Shown: one piece after another, positions 9,087 through 18,933 of the stretch
Position numbering within the stretch: position 1 is the first letter of the stretch
Layout: each line of letters begins with the position of its first letter
DNA from: an uncultured Bacteroidaceae bacterium
Lineage (GTDB): Bacteria; Bacteroidota; Bacteroidia; Bacteroidales; Bacteroidaceae
Assembly: GCA_905235575.1 (NCBI GenBank)
Contig: CAJOLZ010000005.1
Span: forward strand, 84,818-148,817
Direction of reading: 5' to 3'
DNA: 64,000 nucleotides
The notes under the pieces: generated by a model
Database searches by the model: none
What the model was told of the DNA's origin: nothing
What the model saw: the letters and a program-made list of their open reading frames with translations, nothing else
Made by a program: the position numbers and the translations under genes

Positions 9087-10433
9087 ATGAAAAGAATCCT
9101 CTTGGCAGCACTCCTGCTGCTCCCCCTCGGCCTGCAGAACATGCGAGCCGAAGTCATCCCCTCCGACGAGATGCGTCGGGTCCGAAACGACTTTCAAGAC
9201 CGTAAGTTCGGAATCTTCATCCATTGGGGCATATACTCCATGCTCGGCGATGGCGAATGGGTCATGCACAACAAGAGCATCGACCGTCAGGAATACGCCC
9301 ACCTCGCAGGCGGATTCTGCCCCTCCTGGTTCAGTGCCCGCGAGTGGGTACTCCTCTTCAAAGAAGCCGGAGCACAGTACGTAACCTTCACCAGCCGCCA
9401 CCACGACGGTTTCTCCATGTGGAACACCGAGGCCAGCGACTACAATGTCGTCAAGGCCACGCCCTTCGGACGCGATGTTCTCAAAGAACTCTCCGCAGCC
9501 TGCGCACAGGAAGGTCTCCCTCTCCACCTCTACTATTCACACATGGACTGGCAGCGCGCCGACTATCCCACCGGCAACTGCAAGAACCTGCCACACGACC
9601 CCTCCACCACCAACTGGAACAGCTACAACGCCTTCATGAACCGTCAGCTCACCGAACTGCTCACAAACTATGGTCCCATCGGAGCCATCTGGTTTGACGG
9701 CATGTGGGACCACCCCGAAGAAGGTTTCGACTGGGGACTGGACGAACAGTATGAGCTCATCCACCGCCTGCAGCCACGCTGCATGATAGGCAACAACCAC
9801 CACGGGGCCATACACGACGGAGAAGACTTCCAGCTTTTCGAACAAGATCTCCCCGGACAGAACACCACCGGCTTCGCTCCCGACCAGCAGATGAGCACCC
9901 TGCCCTACGAATCGTGCCAGACCATGAACAGTACCTGGGGATACAGCATCACCGACAAGAGTTACAAGTCCTCGGCCGAAGTCATACGTCGACTCGTGCG
10001 CTGCGCCGGAATGAACTCGAACCTGCTCCTCAACGTAGGTCCGCGCCCCGACGGACAGATACCCGACGAGGCCGTCAAGATACTTCAGGACGTCGGCACC
10101 TTCATGCAATCCTACGGCAAGACCATTCTTTCCACACGCGGAGGATGCGTGCCACCACAGCCTTGGGGCGTAACCACACAGCGCGGCAAGAAACTATACA
10201 TTCACATTCTCAACAGCGAGAAAGACGGGCGCATAACAAACGAGGGTCTCGAACAAGTGGAGGGACGATGGTCGCTCCTGCTGCCCACCGGAAAATACAG
10301 CATCAAGAGCGTGTCGCGCATGGGAGGCTCCACACTCACCTTCCGCAACGAAAAAGGCGGCACACGCATCTTCCTGCCTACACGCCCGACCACCGATGTA
10401 ACGGACTACATCTTGGAAGCTACGCTCAACTGA
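9087..10433 (+). CDS. Alpha-L-fucosidase, GH29
   Basis: A 448-residue secreted GH29 enzyme that removes alpha-linked L-fucose. It has a signal peptide (hydrophobic LLAALLLLPLGL), then FGIFIHWGIYSMLGDGEW, TSRHHDGFSMW, and the catalytic nucleophile region AIWFDGMWDH, with further conserved HNNH-like and LLLNVGPRPDG motifs. It ends with a small beta domain. ATG 9087 is preferred to a GTG at 9075 because the signal peptide begins there. It lies 8 nt after the nitroreductase stop. It could supply fucose from host or dietary glycans. Confidence 0.93.
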   Translation: MKRILLAALLLLPLGLQNMRAEVIPSDEMRRVRNDFQDRKFGIFIHWGIYSMLGDGEWVMHNKSIDRQEYAHLAGGFCPSWFSAREWVLLFKEAGAQYVTFTSRHHDGFSMWNTEASDYNVVKATPFGRDVLKELSAACAQEGLPLHLYYSHMDWQRADYPTGNCKNLPHDPSTTNWNSYNAFMNRQLTELLTNYGPIGAIWFDGMWDHPEEGFDWGLDEQYELIHRLQPRCMIGNNHHGAIHDGEDFQLFEQDLPGQNTTGFAPDQQMSTLPYESCQTMNSTWGYSITDKSYKSSAEVIRRLVRCAGMNSNLLLNVGPRPDGQIPDEAVKILQDVGTFMQSYGKTILSTRGGCVPPQPWGVTTQRGKKLYIHILNSEKDGRITNEGLEQVEGRWSLLLPTGKYSIKSVSRMGGSTLTFRNEKGGTRIFLPTRPTTDVTDYILEATLN

Positions 10434-10462
10434 GACAAGTAAATAACAAGAGTACAGTTTAA

Positions 10463-10542
10463 CAGACCGCAGTGCGTCGATAAACGCAACGTGCTGCGAT
10501 GGTCAACGCACCGTGCTGCGACAGACGTCGCAGCACGGTGCG
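10463..10542. repeat. 22-bp-pitch palindromic array B (3 units plus a decayed one)
   Basis: Clear units begin at 10485, 10507 and 10529 (CGCAACGTGCTGCG, CGCACCGTGCTGCG, CGCAGCACGGTGCG), with a degenerate copy in phase at 10463 and a T-run directly after. The array lies between the GH29 stop and the slyD promoter. Confidence 0.88.
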
Positions 10543-10614
10543 TTTTTGTTAGTTCCATGTTGCTTCTGTCTGACGGCGTCGGGTGTTGAAGAAAACACAC
10601 TCTTTCGAGAAAAT

Positions 10615-10656
10615 CAAAACAAGTTTTGCTTTTCTACTCGCTTATTCGTACCTTTG
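10615..10656 (+). promoter_or_regulatory. Promoter of slyD-aroC-tcdA
   Basis: TACCTTTG (10649-10656) is preceded by TTTG (10625-10628) with 20 nt between. The -33 box is the right arm of the palindrome CAAAACAAGTTTTG (10615-10628). The stretch CTCGCTTATTCGTA before the -7 box is nearly identical to the hisG promoter. Confidence 0.65.
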
Positions 10657-10688
10657 CAGTTGAAAATCTCAATTTTAACTTTACAATT

Positions 10689-11285
10689 ATGGCAAACGAA
10701 CAAGAGAACAGATATATCTGCGTGGCATATAAGCTCTATGTTCCCATGAAGGACAACGGCAGCGAGCTGGTGGAAGAGGCCACTGCGGAGCATCCTTTCC
10801 AGCTGGTTTCGGGCATGGGACTGGCACTGGATGCATTCGAGGCGCAGGTGGTTCCGCTGAAGGCTGGCGAGGCGTTCGACTTCACACTGAGCATCGACGA
10901 GGCTTATGGCCCCTACGTGGAGGAGGCGGTGCAGAAGGTGCCCCGCAACGTGTTTGAAATAGACGGACGGCTGGACAGCCGATACATCTACGAGGGGGCA
11001 GTAGTGCCGCTGATGAACTCCGACGGCGAACGCTTCAATGGTGTCATCGCCGAGATTGGAGAGAAGGAGATTACGGTCGACTTGAATCACCCCTTTGCTG
11101 GTAAGCCGCTTCACTTTGTGGGCAGCGTGACAGAGAACCATGTTGCCACCAACGAGGAGATACAGCGGACGATTGGCGAGATGACGGGCGGTTGCGGTGG
11201 TTGCGGCGGCAAATGCAGCAGTTGTGGCAGCGGATGCGGATGCGACTGTGATTGCGACTGCGACTGTGGCGATGCCAGCAAATAG
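10689..11285 (+). CDS. slyD: FKBP-type peptidyl-prolyl isomerase, SlyD-like
   Basis: A 198-residue cytoplasmic prolyl isomerase and chaperone. The FKBP core runs over residues 5-70 and 125-155, split by the insert-in-flap chaperone domain characteristic of SlyD (AYGPYVEEAVQKVPRNVF and following). The tail from about residue 165 is rich in Cys and Gly (GGCGGCGGKCSSCGSG, then CDCDCDC), as in the metal-binding tail of SlyD, which takes up nickel and other divalent metals. ATG 10689 sits 33 nt after the -7 box; the longer in-frame start overlaps the promoter. It is the first gene of a likely operon with aroC (59 nt gap) and tcdA. Confidence 0.9.
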   Translation: MANEQENRYICVAYKLYVPMKDNGSELVEEATAEHPFQLVSGMGLALDAFEAQVVPLKAGEAFDFTLSIDEAYGPYVEEAVQKVPRNVFEIDGRLDSRYIYEGAVVPLMNSDGERFNGVIAEIGEKEITVDLNHPFAGKPLHFVGSVTENHVATNEEIQRTIGEMTGGCGGCGGKCSSCGSGCGCDCDCDCDCGDASK

Positions 11286-11344
11286 TGATACAACCTCAAT
11301 ATAAATATAATTCACGGGCGAACGCCTGACTGCCTGAACATGAG

Positions 11345-12421
11345 ATGAACAGTTTTGGTACGCTTTTTCGCATAACAAGTTTCGGCGAGAGCCATGGTGA
11401 AGCCATCGGCGGAGTGATTGACGGTATGCCGGCTGGCATTGTTGTGGACACAGACTTCATCCAGCAGCAACTGGACAGAAGACGCCCTGGACAGAGCCGA
11501 CTGACGACGTCGCGCAACGAGCCGGACCGGGTGGAGATTCTGAGCGGAACGTTCGAAGGTCGCACCACGGGACAGCCCATCGGGTTTATCGTACGCAACA
11601 CAAATCAGCATAGTTCCGACTATGAGGAGATGCGCAACGTGTTCCGACCCAGCCATGCCGACTTTACGTATCAGACGAAATACGGCATCCGTGACCATCG
11701 AGGCGGTGGACGCAGCTCGGCGAGAGAGACTGTGAGCCGTGTGGTGGCAGGTGCTTTTGCCATGCTTGCCCTGCGCGAAAAGGGTATTTCCATCCAGGCA
11801 TACACGCAGCAGGTAGGCAGCATTGTCCTGCCAGGAACGTACAAAGACTACGACCTGAGCGCGACCGAAAAGAACGAGGTGCGTTGTCCCGATGCTGCTA
11901 CGGCTGCCAAGATGGCGGAACTCATCAGCGAAGTGAAGCAACAGGGCGACACCATCGGCGGTGTCATAGCCTGTGTCATCAAGGGTTGTCCCGTGGGCCT
12001 GGGTGAACCAGCCTTCGATAAACTGCATGCTGTACTGGGCCACGCAATGCTGAGCATCAACGCTGCGAAGGGTTTCGACTACGGATGCGGATTTGAAGGT
12101 CTCTCGCAACGAGGCTCGGAACAGAACGACATTTTCGTTCCCGACGGGCAGGGCGGTATCACCACCCGCACCAATCGCAGCGGTGGCATTCAGGGTGGCA
12201 TCTCGAACGGACAGGACATCTATTTCCGCGTTGTCTTCAAGCCTGTGGCTACGTTGCTACAAGAGCAGGAGACCGTGACCTGCGACGGAGAGGAGACGAC
12301 GCTGAAAGCACGTGGCCGGCACGATGCCTGCGTGCTGCCCAGAGCCGTTCCGGTGGTGGAAGCCATGGCGGCCATTACGTTGCTCGACATGTGGTTGCAG
12401 CAATCGGCCAGAGTGTTGTAA
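11345..12421 (+). CDS. aroC: AroC, chorismate synthase
   Basis: A 358-residue FMN-dependent lyase that forms chorismate from EPSP, the last shared step of aromatic amino-acid synthesis. Motifs are [15 protein letters not shown] near the N-terminus, [14 protein letters not shown], and the C-terminal [18 protein letters not shown]. Length is normal. It lies between slyD and tcdA on the same strand with short gaps. Confidence 0.96.
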   Translation: MNSFGTLFRITSFGESHGEAIGGVIDGMPAGIVVDTDFIQQQLDRRRPGQSRLTTSRNEPDRVEILSGTFEGRTTGQPIGFIVRNTNQHSSDYEEMRNVFRPSHADFTYQTKYGIRDHRGGGRSSARETVSRVVAGAFAMLALREKGISIQAYTQQVGSIVLPGTYKDYDLSATEKNEVRCPDAATAAKMAELISEVKQQGDTIGGVIACVIKGCPVGLGEPAFDKLHAVLGHAMLSINAAKGFDYGCGFEGLSQRGSEQNDIFVPDGQGGITTRTNRSGGIQGGISNGQDIYFRVVFKPVATLLQEQETVTCDGEETTLKARGRHDACVLPRAVPVVEAMAAITLLDMWLQQSARVL

Positions 12422-12435
12422 CGAAGAAAATAACG

Positions 12436-13239
12436 ATGAGCATCGAGAGAGGATTGTTCCAGCGCAGCGAGTTGTTGCTGGGTGCCGAGACGATGGAGCG
12501 CATTGCACAGTGCCGGGTGATTATTTTCGGCGTGGGCGGTGTGGGTTCCTGGTGTGCCGAGAGTCTTGTACGCAGTGGTATTCGCGAACTGACAATTGTG
12601 GACAGCGACCGCGTCTGCATCACGAATGTGAACCGTCAGTTGATGGCTACGACAAAGACTATTGGGCGCGTGAAAGTGGATGCCTTGCGAGAGCGTCTTC
12701 TCGAGATAAATCCTTCGGCCCACATCGATGCCTTGCAGAAGATTTACAGCAAGGAGACGGCCGACGATTTCCAACTGGAGACTTACGATTACGTCATCGA
12801 TGCCATCGATTCGCTGGAGCAGAAGTGCCACCTCATCCTGCATGCCTGCCGATTGCCGGTGCGTTTCTTCTCGTGCATGGGTGCGGCACTGAAGATGGAC
12901 CCCACAGCGGTGCGCGTTGACGAGTTCTGGAAGGTGAAGGGATGTCCGTTGGCGCGTGCCATCCGTCAGCGATTCAAGCGCAACAAGACGTTTCCTGCAC
13001 GGAAATTCAAGTGTATCTATAGCGAAGAGGTGTTGGAGAACAAGGGCGTGAACCGTTCGTGCGGAACCAGCGCATGCCTGTGTCCGAAGAACCGCGATGC
13101 AGAGGGCGACCCGACATTAGCCAATCACGAGTGGTGTTCGAGCAAAGCGCAGATTAACGGTACGATGTGCCACACCACAGCCATCTTCGGTTTCACGCTG
13201 GCGGGTCTTGTCATTCAGGACATCACACAGCGAGAATGA
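12436..13239 (+). CDS. tcdA: TcdA/CsdL-like tRNA threonylcarbamoyladenosine dehydratase
   Basis: A 267-residue E1-like (ThiF/HesA family) enzyme. Relatives use ATP to cyclise t6A37 of tRNA to ct6A. Visible are the nucleotide-binding loop FGVGGVGSW, IVDSDRVCITNVNRQ, and the family-specific middle stretch FFSCMGAALKMDPT and CGTSACLCPKN. ATG 12436 (MSIERGLFQRSELLLG) fits family N-termini and lies 14 nt after aroC. Its 3' end lies 4 bp from that of the convergent hydrolase gene. Confidence 0.88.
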   Translation: MSIERGLFQRSELLLGAETMERIAQCRVIIFGVGGVGSWCAESLVRSGIRELTIVDSDRVCITNVNRQLMATTKTIGRVKVDALRERLLEINPSAHIDALQKIYSKETADDFQLETYDYVIDAIDSLEQKCHLILHACRLPVRFFSCMGAALKMDPTAVRVDEFWKVKGCPLARAIRQRFKRNKTFPARKFKCIYSEEVLENKGVNRSCGTSACLCPKNRDAEGDPTLANHEWCSSKAQINGTMCHTTAIFGFTLAGLVIQDITQRE

Positions 13240-13243
13240 TTTC

Positions 13244-14203
13244 TCATTCCCATTTCAGTACGAGGCGCAGCGGCAGGTGATCGCTGAAACCTCCCACATA
13301 GGCCGGTCCTTGGTATGTACGCCAGGGCCGGCCTTTTTCGTTGAGCAGGAAGGGGAAGGCCAGCGGTTCGGCTCGTTGTTCTGCTACGAACGGCAGCAGT
13401 TGAGGCGAGACAAGCATGTGGTCGAGATAGCTCCATTGGCCCTGGAAGACGTATGTCCCGCGGGCACGTCGCAATTCGCGTCGACTTTGCGGCATCAGGC
13501 TAACGAGGGGCGGAGCAAGGGTGCGGAAGAGTGCATCGCGCGGAGAGGTGTTGAAGTCGCCCATCACCAGCAGCTGCTTCCCCAGGAGCGAGTCGGTCAG
13601 ATGTCGCAGTGTCTCGGCAGCCAGTCGGCGGTGGCGGGCGCTCCCCCTTTTGTTGCCGGCACGGCTGGGCAGATGCACCACCACGACGTGTAGCGTGTCT
13701 CCGATGGCGGTCTGGCCGCATACATATAATATATCGCGCGTGGGCGCGAGGCCGTGGACTTCGGAGGGAATGCGGACGCTGTGCCAGTCGAGGAGACGGA
13801 AACGCTCGGGCTGATAGAGCAGCGCCACATCGATTCCGCGCGCGTCGGCACAGTCGGTCATCACATAGCGATAGCCTGCCGTACGCAGCGTGCTGCGACG
13901 AGTAAGGTCGAACATACACGAGTCGTTCTCCACCTCCGCCAGCCCCACCAGCATGGGCCAGTCGCCGTCGGCTTCGGTGGCAGCAGCAAGGGTGCGGGCA
14001 ATGTTGTCCAGCTTGTGCCAGTATCGCGAAGGAGTCCAGTGTCGGGTGCCGTCGGGCAGGAACTCAAAGTCGTTCTGGAGCGTGTCGTGGCGGCAGTCGA
14101 AGAGGTTCTCGACGTTCCAGAAGAGTACAGACAGACGTCCCTCGGCCAGTGCAGGCAGCGACGAGAGCATCAAGAGGGCGACTATGAACATTTTCTTCGC
14201 CAT
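13244..14203 (-). CDS. Secreted endonuclease/exonuclease/phosphatase family protein
   Basis: A protein of about 319 residues with a signal peptide (MFIVALLMLSSLPALAEG) and an EEP (DNase I-like) fold. Catalytic blocks are LFWNVENLFD (metal-site Asn), GLAEVEN (Glu), MGDFNTSPRD (Asp and Asn), and GGFSDHLPL (Asp-His pair). Substrate could be nucleic acid, a phosphoinositide-like or a sugar phosphate; sequence does not decide. ATG 14203 lies only about 8 nt from the -7 box, so ATG 14191 (MFIVALL) may be used instead. Longer frames upstream run into repeat sequence and are not credible. Confidence 0.85.
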   Translation of the reverse strand: MAKKMFIVALLMLSSLPALAEGRLSVLFWNVENLFDCRHDTLQNDFEFLPDGTRHWTPSRYWHKLDNIARTLAAATEADGDWPMLVGLAEVENDSCMFDLTRRSTLRTAGYRYVMTDCADARGIDVALLYQPERFRLLDWHSVRIPSEVHGLAPTRDILYVCGQTAIGDTLHVVVVHLPSRAGNKRGSARHRRLAAETLRHLTDSLLGKQLLVMGDFNTSPRDALFRTLAPPLVSLMPQSRRELRRARGTYVFQGQWSYLDHMLVSPQLLPFVAEQRAEPLAFPFLLNEKGRPWRTYQGPAYVGGFSDHLPLRLVLKWE

Positions 14204-14210
14204 ATCGGCA

Positions 14211-14218
14211 CAAATATA
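14211..14218 (-). promoter_or_regulatory. -7 box of EEP-family gene
   Basis: The minus strand carries TATATTTG. Its closeness to ATG 14203 suggests a leaderless or very short-leader transcript, or use of ATG 14191. Confidence 0.5.
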
Positions 14219-14313
14219 CGCATTATTCGGCATATAAGTTTCGCGCGGCGCACGTTTATTGCTTGCGGGATGCACTTTATTCATGGCTGACAAGGAGGTA
14301 TATGAACGCGAAT

Positions 14314-14630
14314 TATCCTTACAATTATCTTTCCTGAATTCCGAGCAGAGCGTGAAAATATTCGTTGCATCACGTTTCGTCGTCCGACGCACCACGTTGC
14401 GATGGCTGTCGCACCACGGTGCGTTTTCCGTCGCAGTGCATTTCAGCAGGATTTTCTCGGAGAAACGAGAGGAAACGCAGAAAATCGGAATGCTGAAAAT
14501 CAAACGGTTAGAGTTTCGCCATTTCGCGCTCTTCACAGCGACGCACCGAAGTCCACCGATTCTCACAATTCCTCACCTCGGTTTTCGGACCCTCGCGATG
14601 ACGGTGACGCATTGAAATCTTCCGATTTCG
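14314..14630 (+). repeat. 317-bp interspersed element, copy 1 (diverged)
   Basis: It starts with ATCCTTACAATTATCT and ends at CTTCCGATTTCG. The internal palindromic unit is at offset 74, CTGAAAATCAA at the same offset as in the copies at 32892 and 34386, and total length is the same (317 bp). Sequence between the landmarks is much more diverged than between the other two copies. It fills the gap between the EEP-family gene and the lysS promoter; no coding sequence is credible here. Confidence 0.7.
14366..14423. repeat. 22-bp-pitch palindromic array C (2 units plus a decayed one)
   Basis: Units CGCACCACGTTGCG (14388) and CGCACCACGGTGCG (14410) follow a degenerate in-phase copy at 14366. They are embedded in the 317-bp element, between divergent genes. 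Confidence 0.85.
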
Positions 14631-14731
14631 TTACATCATACAAAATTCCGCCCCACTCCATTCGGAGTGAGCGAAAACACGAAAATGAAAGAGGATGGGG
14701 CGAAAAGATGGCATATTCGGAGAAAATTTCG

Positions 14732-14739
14732 TACCTTTG
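14732..14739 (+). promoter_or_regulatory. -7 box of lysS operon
   Basis: TACCTTTG lies 41 nt before ATG 14781. This places the in-frame extension from 14667 outside the transcript. Confidence 0.6.
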
Positions 14740-14780
14740 CAGCGAAAACTGTATATTTACGCTTATCAGTAAATCATAAG

Positions 14781-16568
14781 ATGTCGAAATTGAATATTCT
14801 CGAGTTGAGCGAACAGGAAATCATTCGCCGCAACAACCTTGAGCAGCTGCGCGAGCTGGGCATCAACCCCTACCCCGCCGCTGAGTATCCCACCAATGCA
14901 TTTTCCACAGAGATAAAGGAAAACTTCACCGACCTGCCCACGACGACGAACGAGGCGGGCGAAGAGGTGCCCACACAGGCCACGATGGAGAACAGCCGGC
15001 AGGTGTGCATAGCCGGACGCATCATGAGCAAACGCATCATGGGCAAGGCCTCATTTGCCGAACTGCTCGACTCGAAAGGGCGCATCCAGGTGTACCTGAC
15101 GCGCGACGACCTGAGTCAGGGCGAGGACACCACCCTCTACAACACCGTGTGGAAGAAGTGTCTCGACCTGGGCGATTTCATCGGAGTGCGAGGCTTCGTG
15201 TTCCGCACACAGACCGGCGAAATCAGCGTTCACGCCAAGGAACTGACCGTACTCTCGAAGAGCCTGCGTCCGCTACCCATCGTCAAGACGGACTCCGAAG
15301 GCAATGTGTACGACTCGTTCGACGACCCCGAGCTGCGCTACCGTCAACGCTACGTAGACCTCATCGTAAACCCCGGCGTGAAGGAGACGTTCCTCAAGCG
15401 CGCCACCATCCTGCGCACCATGCGCCGCATCCTGGACGAAGCCGGATATACCGAGGTGGAGACACCCACCCTGCAGAGCATAGCCGGCGGCGCCACGGCC
15501 CGACCATTCATCACACACTTCAATGCGCTCAACATAGACATGTATATGCGCATCGCCACGGAACTCTACCTGAAACGCCTCATCGTGGGCGGTTTCGAAG
15601 GTGTCTACGAAATAGGCAAGAACTTCCGCAACGAGGGCATGGACAAGACGCATAATCCCGAGTTCACCTGCATGGAACTCTACGTGCAATACAAGGACTA
15701 CAACTGGATGATGTCGTTCACCGAACGGATGCTCGAGGAGATATGCACCGCCGTGAACGGTAAGCCCGAAGTGGAAATCGACGGCAAGACCGTCTCGTTC
15801 CGTGCACCCTTCCGCCGCCTTCCCATCCTGGAGGCCATCCGCGAGAAGACAGGTTTCGACTGCGAAGGAAAGAGCGAGGAGGAGATTCGCGCCTTCTGCC
15901 TCGGGAAAGGCATGGAAGTGGACGAGACAATGGGCAAAGGCAAGCTCATCGACGAGCTGTTCGGCGAATTCTGCGAAGGCGACTTCATACAGCCCACCTT
16001 CATCACCGACTATCCCGTGGAGATGTCGCCCCTGACAAAGATGCACCGCACGAAGCCCGGACTGACCGAGCGATTCGAACTGATGGTGAACGGCAAAGAA
16101 CTGGCTAACGCTTATAGCGAGCTCAACGACCCCATCGACCAGGAGGAACGCTTCGTGGAACAGATGCGACTGGGACAGAAAGGCGATGACGAAGCCATGA
16201 TAATCGACCACGACTTCCTGCGCGCCCTCCAGTACGGAATGCCCCCCACCAGCGGCATCGGCATCGGCATCGACCGCCTTGTGATGCTCATGACAGGCAA
16301 GTTTGCCATCGGCGAGGTCATGCTCTTCCCACAAATGAAGCCCGAAGTGAAAGCACCGCGCGACAAAGACGAGGCATTCCTCGCACTCGGCGTGCCGCAG
16401 GACATCATCCCCATCCTGCGCAAGGCCGGATACAACCTCGTGGCCACACTCAAGGACGTCTCGACAGCCAAGATTCAGCAACAGATAATAGAAATCATCA
16501 AGAAATACAAGCTGGAGGTGGAACGACCCTCCACAGAGGTCATCGAAGCATTCCTGCAAAAAGTATAA
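14781..16568 (+). CDS. lysS: LysS, lysyl-tRNA synthetase (class II)
   Basis: A 595-residue class II synthetase that charges tRNA-Lys. An N-terminal OB-fold anticodon-binding domain (about residues 60-185, with VCIAGRIMSKRIMGKASFAEL) is followed by the catalytic core with motif 1, motif 2 (FRNEGMDKTHNPEFTCMELY) and motif 3 (GIGIGIDRLVMLMTG). A C-terminal extension of about 75 residues (ALGVPQDIIPILRKAGY to the end) follows the core, as in other Bacteroidetes LysS. ATG 14781 matches family N-termini. It leads a run with gpsA (12 nt gap), pgi and a HAD phosphatase. Confidence 0.96.
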   Translation: MSKLNILELSEQEIIRRNNLEQLRELGINPYPAAEYPTNAFSTEIKENFTDLPTTTNEAGEEVPTQATMENSRQVCIAGRIMSKRIMGKASFAELLDSKGRIQVYLTRDDLSQGEDTTLYNTVWKKCLDLGDFIGVRGFVFRTQTGEISVHAKELTVLSKSLRPLPIVKTDSEGNVYDSFDDPELRYRQRYVDLIVNPGVKETFLKRATILRTMRRILDEAGYTEVETPTLQSIAGGATARPFITHFNALNIDMYMRIATELYLKRLIVGGFEGVYEIGKNFRNEGMDKTHNPEFTCMELYVQYKDYNWMMSFTERMLEEICTAVNGKPEVEIDGKTVSFRAPFRRLPILEAIREKTGFDCEGKSEEEIRAFCLGKGMEVDETMGKGKLIDELFGEFCEGDFIQPTFITDYPVEMSPLTKMHRTKPGLTERFELMVNGKELANAYSELNDPIDQEERFVEQMRLGQKGDDEAMIIDHDFLRALQYGMPPTSGIGIGIDRLVMLMTGKFAIGEVMLFPQMKPEVKAPRDKDEAFLALGVPQDIIPILRKAGYNLVATLKDVSTAKIQQQIIEIIKKYKLEVERPSTEVIEAFLQKV

Positions 16569-16580
16569 AACGCGAAAGAC

Positions 16581-17561
16581 ATGATAGCAATCTTCGGCGG
16601 AGGCAGCTGGGCAACAGCCATAGCAAAGATACTCCTGGAGAACAATAGCGAGATATGCTGGTACATGCGGCGGGACGATCGCATCAGCGACTTCCAGCGC
16701 ACCGGATACAACCCAGCCTACCTCTCCAGCGTATACTTCGACGTGAAGTGCATCCACTTCTCGAGCGACATCAACCAAGTGGCCGAGCGCTGCGACACGC
16801 TCTTCTTTGCCATGCCCTCACCCTACCTGAAGGGACATCTCCAGAAACTGACCGCCTCGCTGCAGCAGAAAGAAGTGGTCATCGCCATCAAAGGCATCGT
16901 GCCCGACGAGAACGTAACCATCAGCGAATACTTCCAGCGCGTCTATCAGGTGCCAAAGGAAAACATCGCAGTCATGAGTGGCCCCAGCCACGCAGAAGAG
17001 GTCGCCATGAGTCGCCCCACCTTCCTCACCATCGGCAGCACCAACACCACATTGGCTGAGAACGTAGCAAAACTGTTGTCCAGCAAATACATAAAGACCA
17101 TCGTGAGCAACGATCTCACCGGCATCGAATACGCCGGAGTGCTGAAGAACGTCTATGCCATCGCAGCCGGAATATGCCACGGGCTCAAGCTCGGCGACAA
17201 CTTCCTCGCCGTACTCGTCACCAACGCAGCACGCGAACTCAACCACTTCCTGCAAACCGCAGAGCCAACGCAACGCGACATCAACAACTCCGTCTACACC
17301 GGCGACCTCCTCGTCACCTGCTACAGCAACTTCTCACGCAACCGCGTCTTCGGTACCATGATTGGACAAGGCTACCGCGTACTCAGCGCACAGACCGAGA
17401 TGCAGATGATTGTCGAAGGATACTACGCCACAAAATGCATGAACGAGATATGCGAGGCGCACCACGTCGAGATGCCCATCCTGCAAACCGTGCATCGCAT
17501 TCTCTACGAAAACCACTCACCCTCCGCAGAGATAAAGCGACTCGCAGCAATGATGAAATAA
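16581..17561 (+). CDS. gpsA: GpsA, NAD(P)-dependent glycerol-3-phosphate dehydrogenase
   Basis: A 326-residue cytoplasmic dehydrogenase that reduces dihydroxyacetone phosphate to sn-glycerol 3-phosphate for phospholipid synthesis. The Rossmann loop [12 protein letters not shown] is at residues 4-15 (the second glycine position reads GGG rather than GAG). [10 protein letters not shown] and the catalytic lysine region [17 protein letters not shown] are conserved. Length is normal. It starts 12 nt after lysS and 37 nt before pgi, and is likely co-transcribed with both. Confidence 0.95.
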   Translation: MIAIFGGGSWATAIAKILLENNSEICWYMRRDDRISDFQRTGYNPAYLSSVYFDVKCIHFSSDINQVAERCDTLFFAMPSPYLKGHLQKLTASLQQKEVVIAIKGIVPDENVTISEYFQRVYQVPKENIAVMSGPSHAEEVAMSRPTFLTIGSTNTTLAENVAKLLSSKYIKTIVSNDLTGIEYAGVLKNVYAIAAGICHGLKLGDNFLAVLVTNAARELNHFLQTAEPTQRDINNSVYTGDLLVTCYSNFSRNRVFGTMIGQGYRVLSAQTEMQMIVEGYYATKCMNEICEAHHVEMPILQTVHRILYENHSPSAEIKRLAAMMK

Positions 17562-17598
17562 GTTCAAAAAGAAACATAAACAAAAAACTCACACCAAA

Positions 17599-18933
17599 AT
17601 GATTAAGTTAGACATCACCCAGGCACAAATCAGTGCCCAAGAAATGGCAGCTCTCGAAAGCCAAGCCGTGGCAGCACAAGAAGCACTTGAGAACGGGACC
17701 TGCGCCGGCAACGACTTCCTCGGCTGGCTGCACCTGCCCAGCACCATCACAGCACAGTTCATCACCGAAGTACAAGACTGCGCCGAACGACTGCGCCGCA
17801 ACTGCGACACCATTGTCGTAGCCGGCATCGGAGGTTCATATCTCGGAGCACGTGCCGTTATCGAAGCGCTCAACAACAGCTTCCAGTGGCTCACGAACAA
17901 AGGCGAGAACCCCGACATACTCTTTGCCGGAAACAACATCGGCGAGGACTACCTCTACGAACTCACACAATACCTGCGTGACCGCAAGTTCGGAGTTATC
18001 AACATCAGCAAGAGCGGCACCACCACCGAGACCGCACTCGCCTTCCGTCTCCTCAAGAAACAATGCGAGGAACAGCGCGGTAAGGAAGTAGCACGTCAGG
18101 TAATCGTAGCCATCACCGACGCACGTCGCGGAGCTGCACGCACTACAGCTGACAAGGAAGGATACACCAGCTTCGTAATACCTGACAACGTGGGCGGACG
18201 ATTCTCAGTCCTCACACCCGTCGGACTACTCCCCATCGCAGTAGCAGGCTTCGACATCACCAAGCTCATCCAGGGCGCAGCAGCTATGGAAGAAGCCACA
18301 GCCACCGGCGTACCCTACGAGCAGAACATCTGCATGCAATACGCCGCAGCACGCAACATCCTCTATCGCAACGGCAAGAAAATAGAGATAATCGCCAACT
18401 ACCAGCCCAAGCTTCACTACATCAGCGAGTGGTGGAAACAACTTTACGGAGAGAGCGAGGGCAAGGAAAACAAAGGCATCTTCCCCGCAGCCGTTGACCT
18501 CACCACCGACCTCCACTCCATGGGACAGTGGATTCAGGAAGGCGAACGTTCCATTTTCGAAACCGTACTCAGCATCGAAGAGCCCGAGCACAAACTGCTC
18601 TTCCCCTCAGACGATGAGAACCTCGACGGTCTTAACTTCCTGGCCGGAAAGCGCGTAGATCAGGTGAACAAGATGGCTGAGCTGGGTACACAGCTGGCTC
18701 ACGTGGACGGCGGAGTGCCCAACCTGCGCATCAGCGTGCCGCGTCTCAACGAATACTATCTCGGACAGCTCATCTACTTCTTCGAGAAAGCATGCGGCAT
18801 CAGCGGACTCATCCTCGGTGTCAACCCCTTCAACCAGCCTGGTGTAGAAGCCTATAAGAAAAACATGTTCGCGCTCCTCGGCAAGCCCGGCTACGAGAAA
18901 GAGACCGAAGCCATTCAGCAGAGAATACGATGA
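17599..18933 (+). CDS. pgi: Pgi, glucose-6-phosphate isomerase
   Basis: A 444-residue enzyme that interconverts glucose 6-phosphate and fructose 6-phosphate. SIS-domain motifs are [16 protein letters not shown] and [15 protein letters not shown]. The QWIQEGER region and the Pgi signature near the C-terminus ([18 protein letters not shown]) are intact. The length fits the short bacterial form. Its ATGA overlaps the start of the next gene, so the two are translationally coupled. Confidence 0.95.
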   Translation: MIKLDITQAQISAQEMAALESQAVAAQEALENGTCAGNDFLGWLHLPSTITAQFITEVQDCAERLRRNCDTIVVAGIGGSYLGARAVIEALNNSFQWLTNKGENPDILFAGNNIGEDYLYELTQYLRDRKFGVINISKSGTTTETALAFRLLKKQCEEQRGKEVARQVIVAITDARRGAARTTADKEGYTSFVIPDNVGGRFSVLTPVGLLPIAVAGFDITKLIQGAAAMEEATATGVPYEQNICMQYAAARNILYRNGKKIEIIANYQPKLHYISEWWKQLYGESEGKENKGIFPAAVDLTTDLHSMGQWIQEGERSIFETVLSIEEPEHKLLFPSDDENLDGLNFLAGKRVDQVNKMAELGTQLAHVDGGVPNLRISVPRLNEYYLGQLIYFFEKACGISGLILGVNPFNQPGVEAYKKNMFALLGKPGYEKETEAIQQRIR

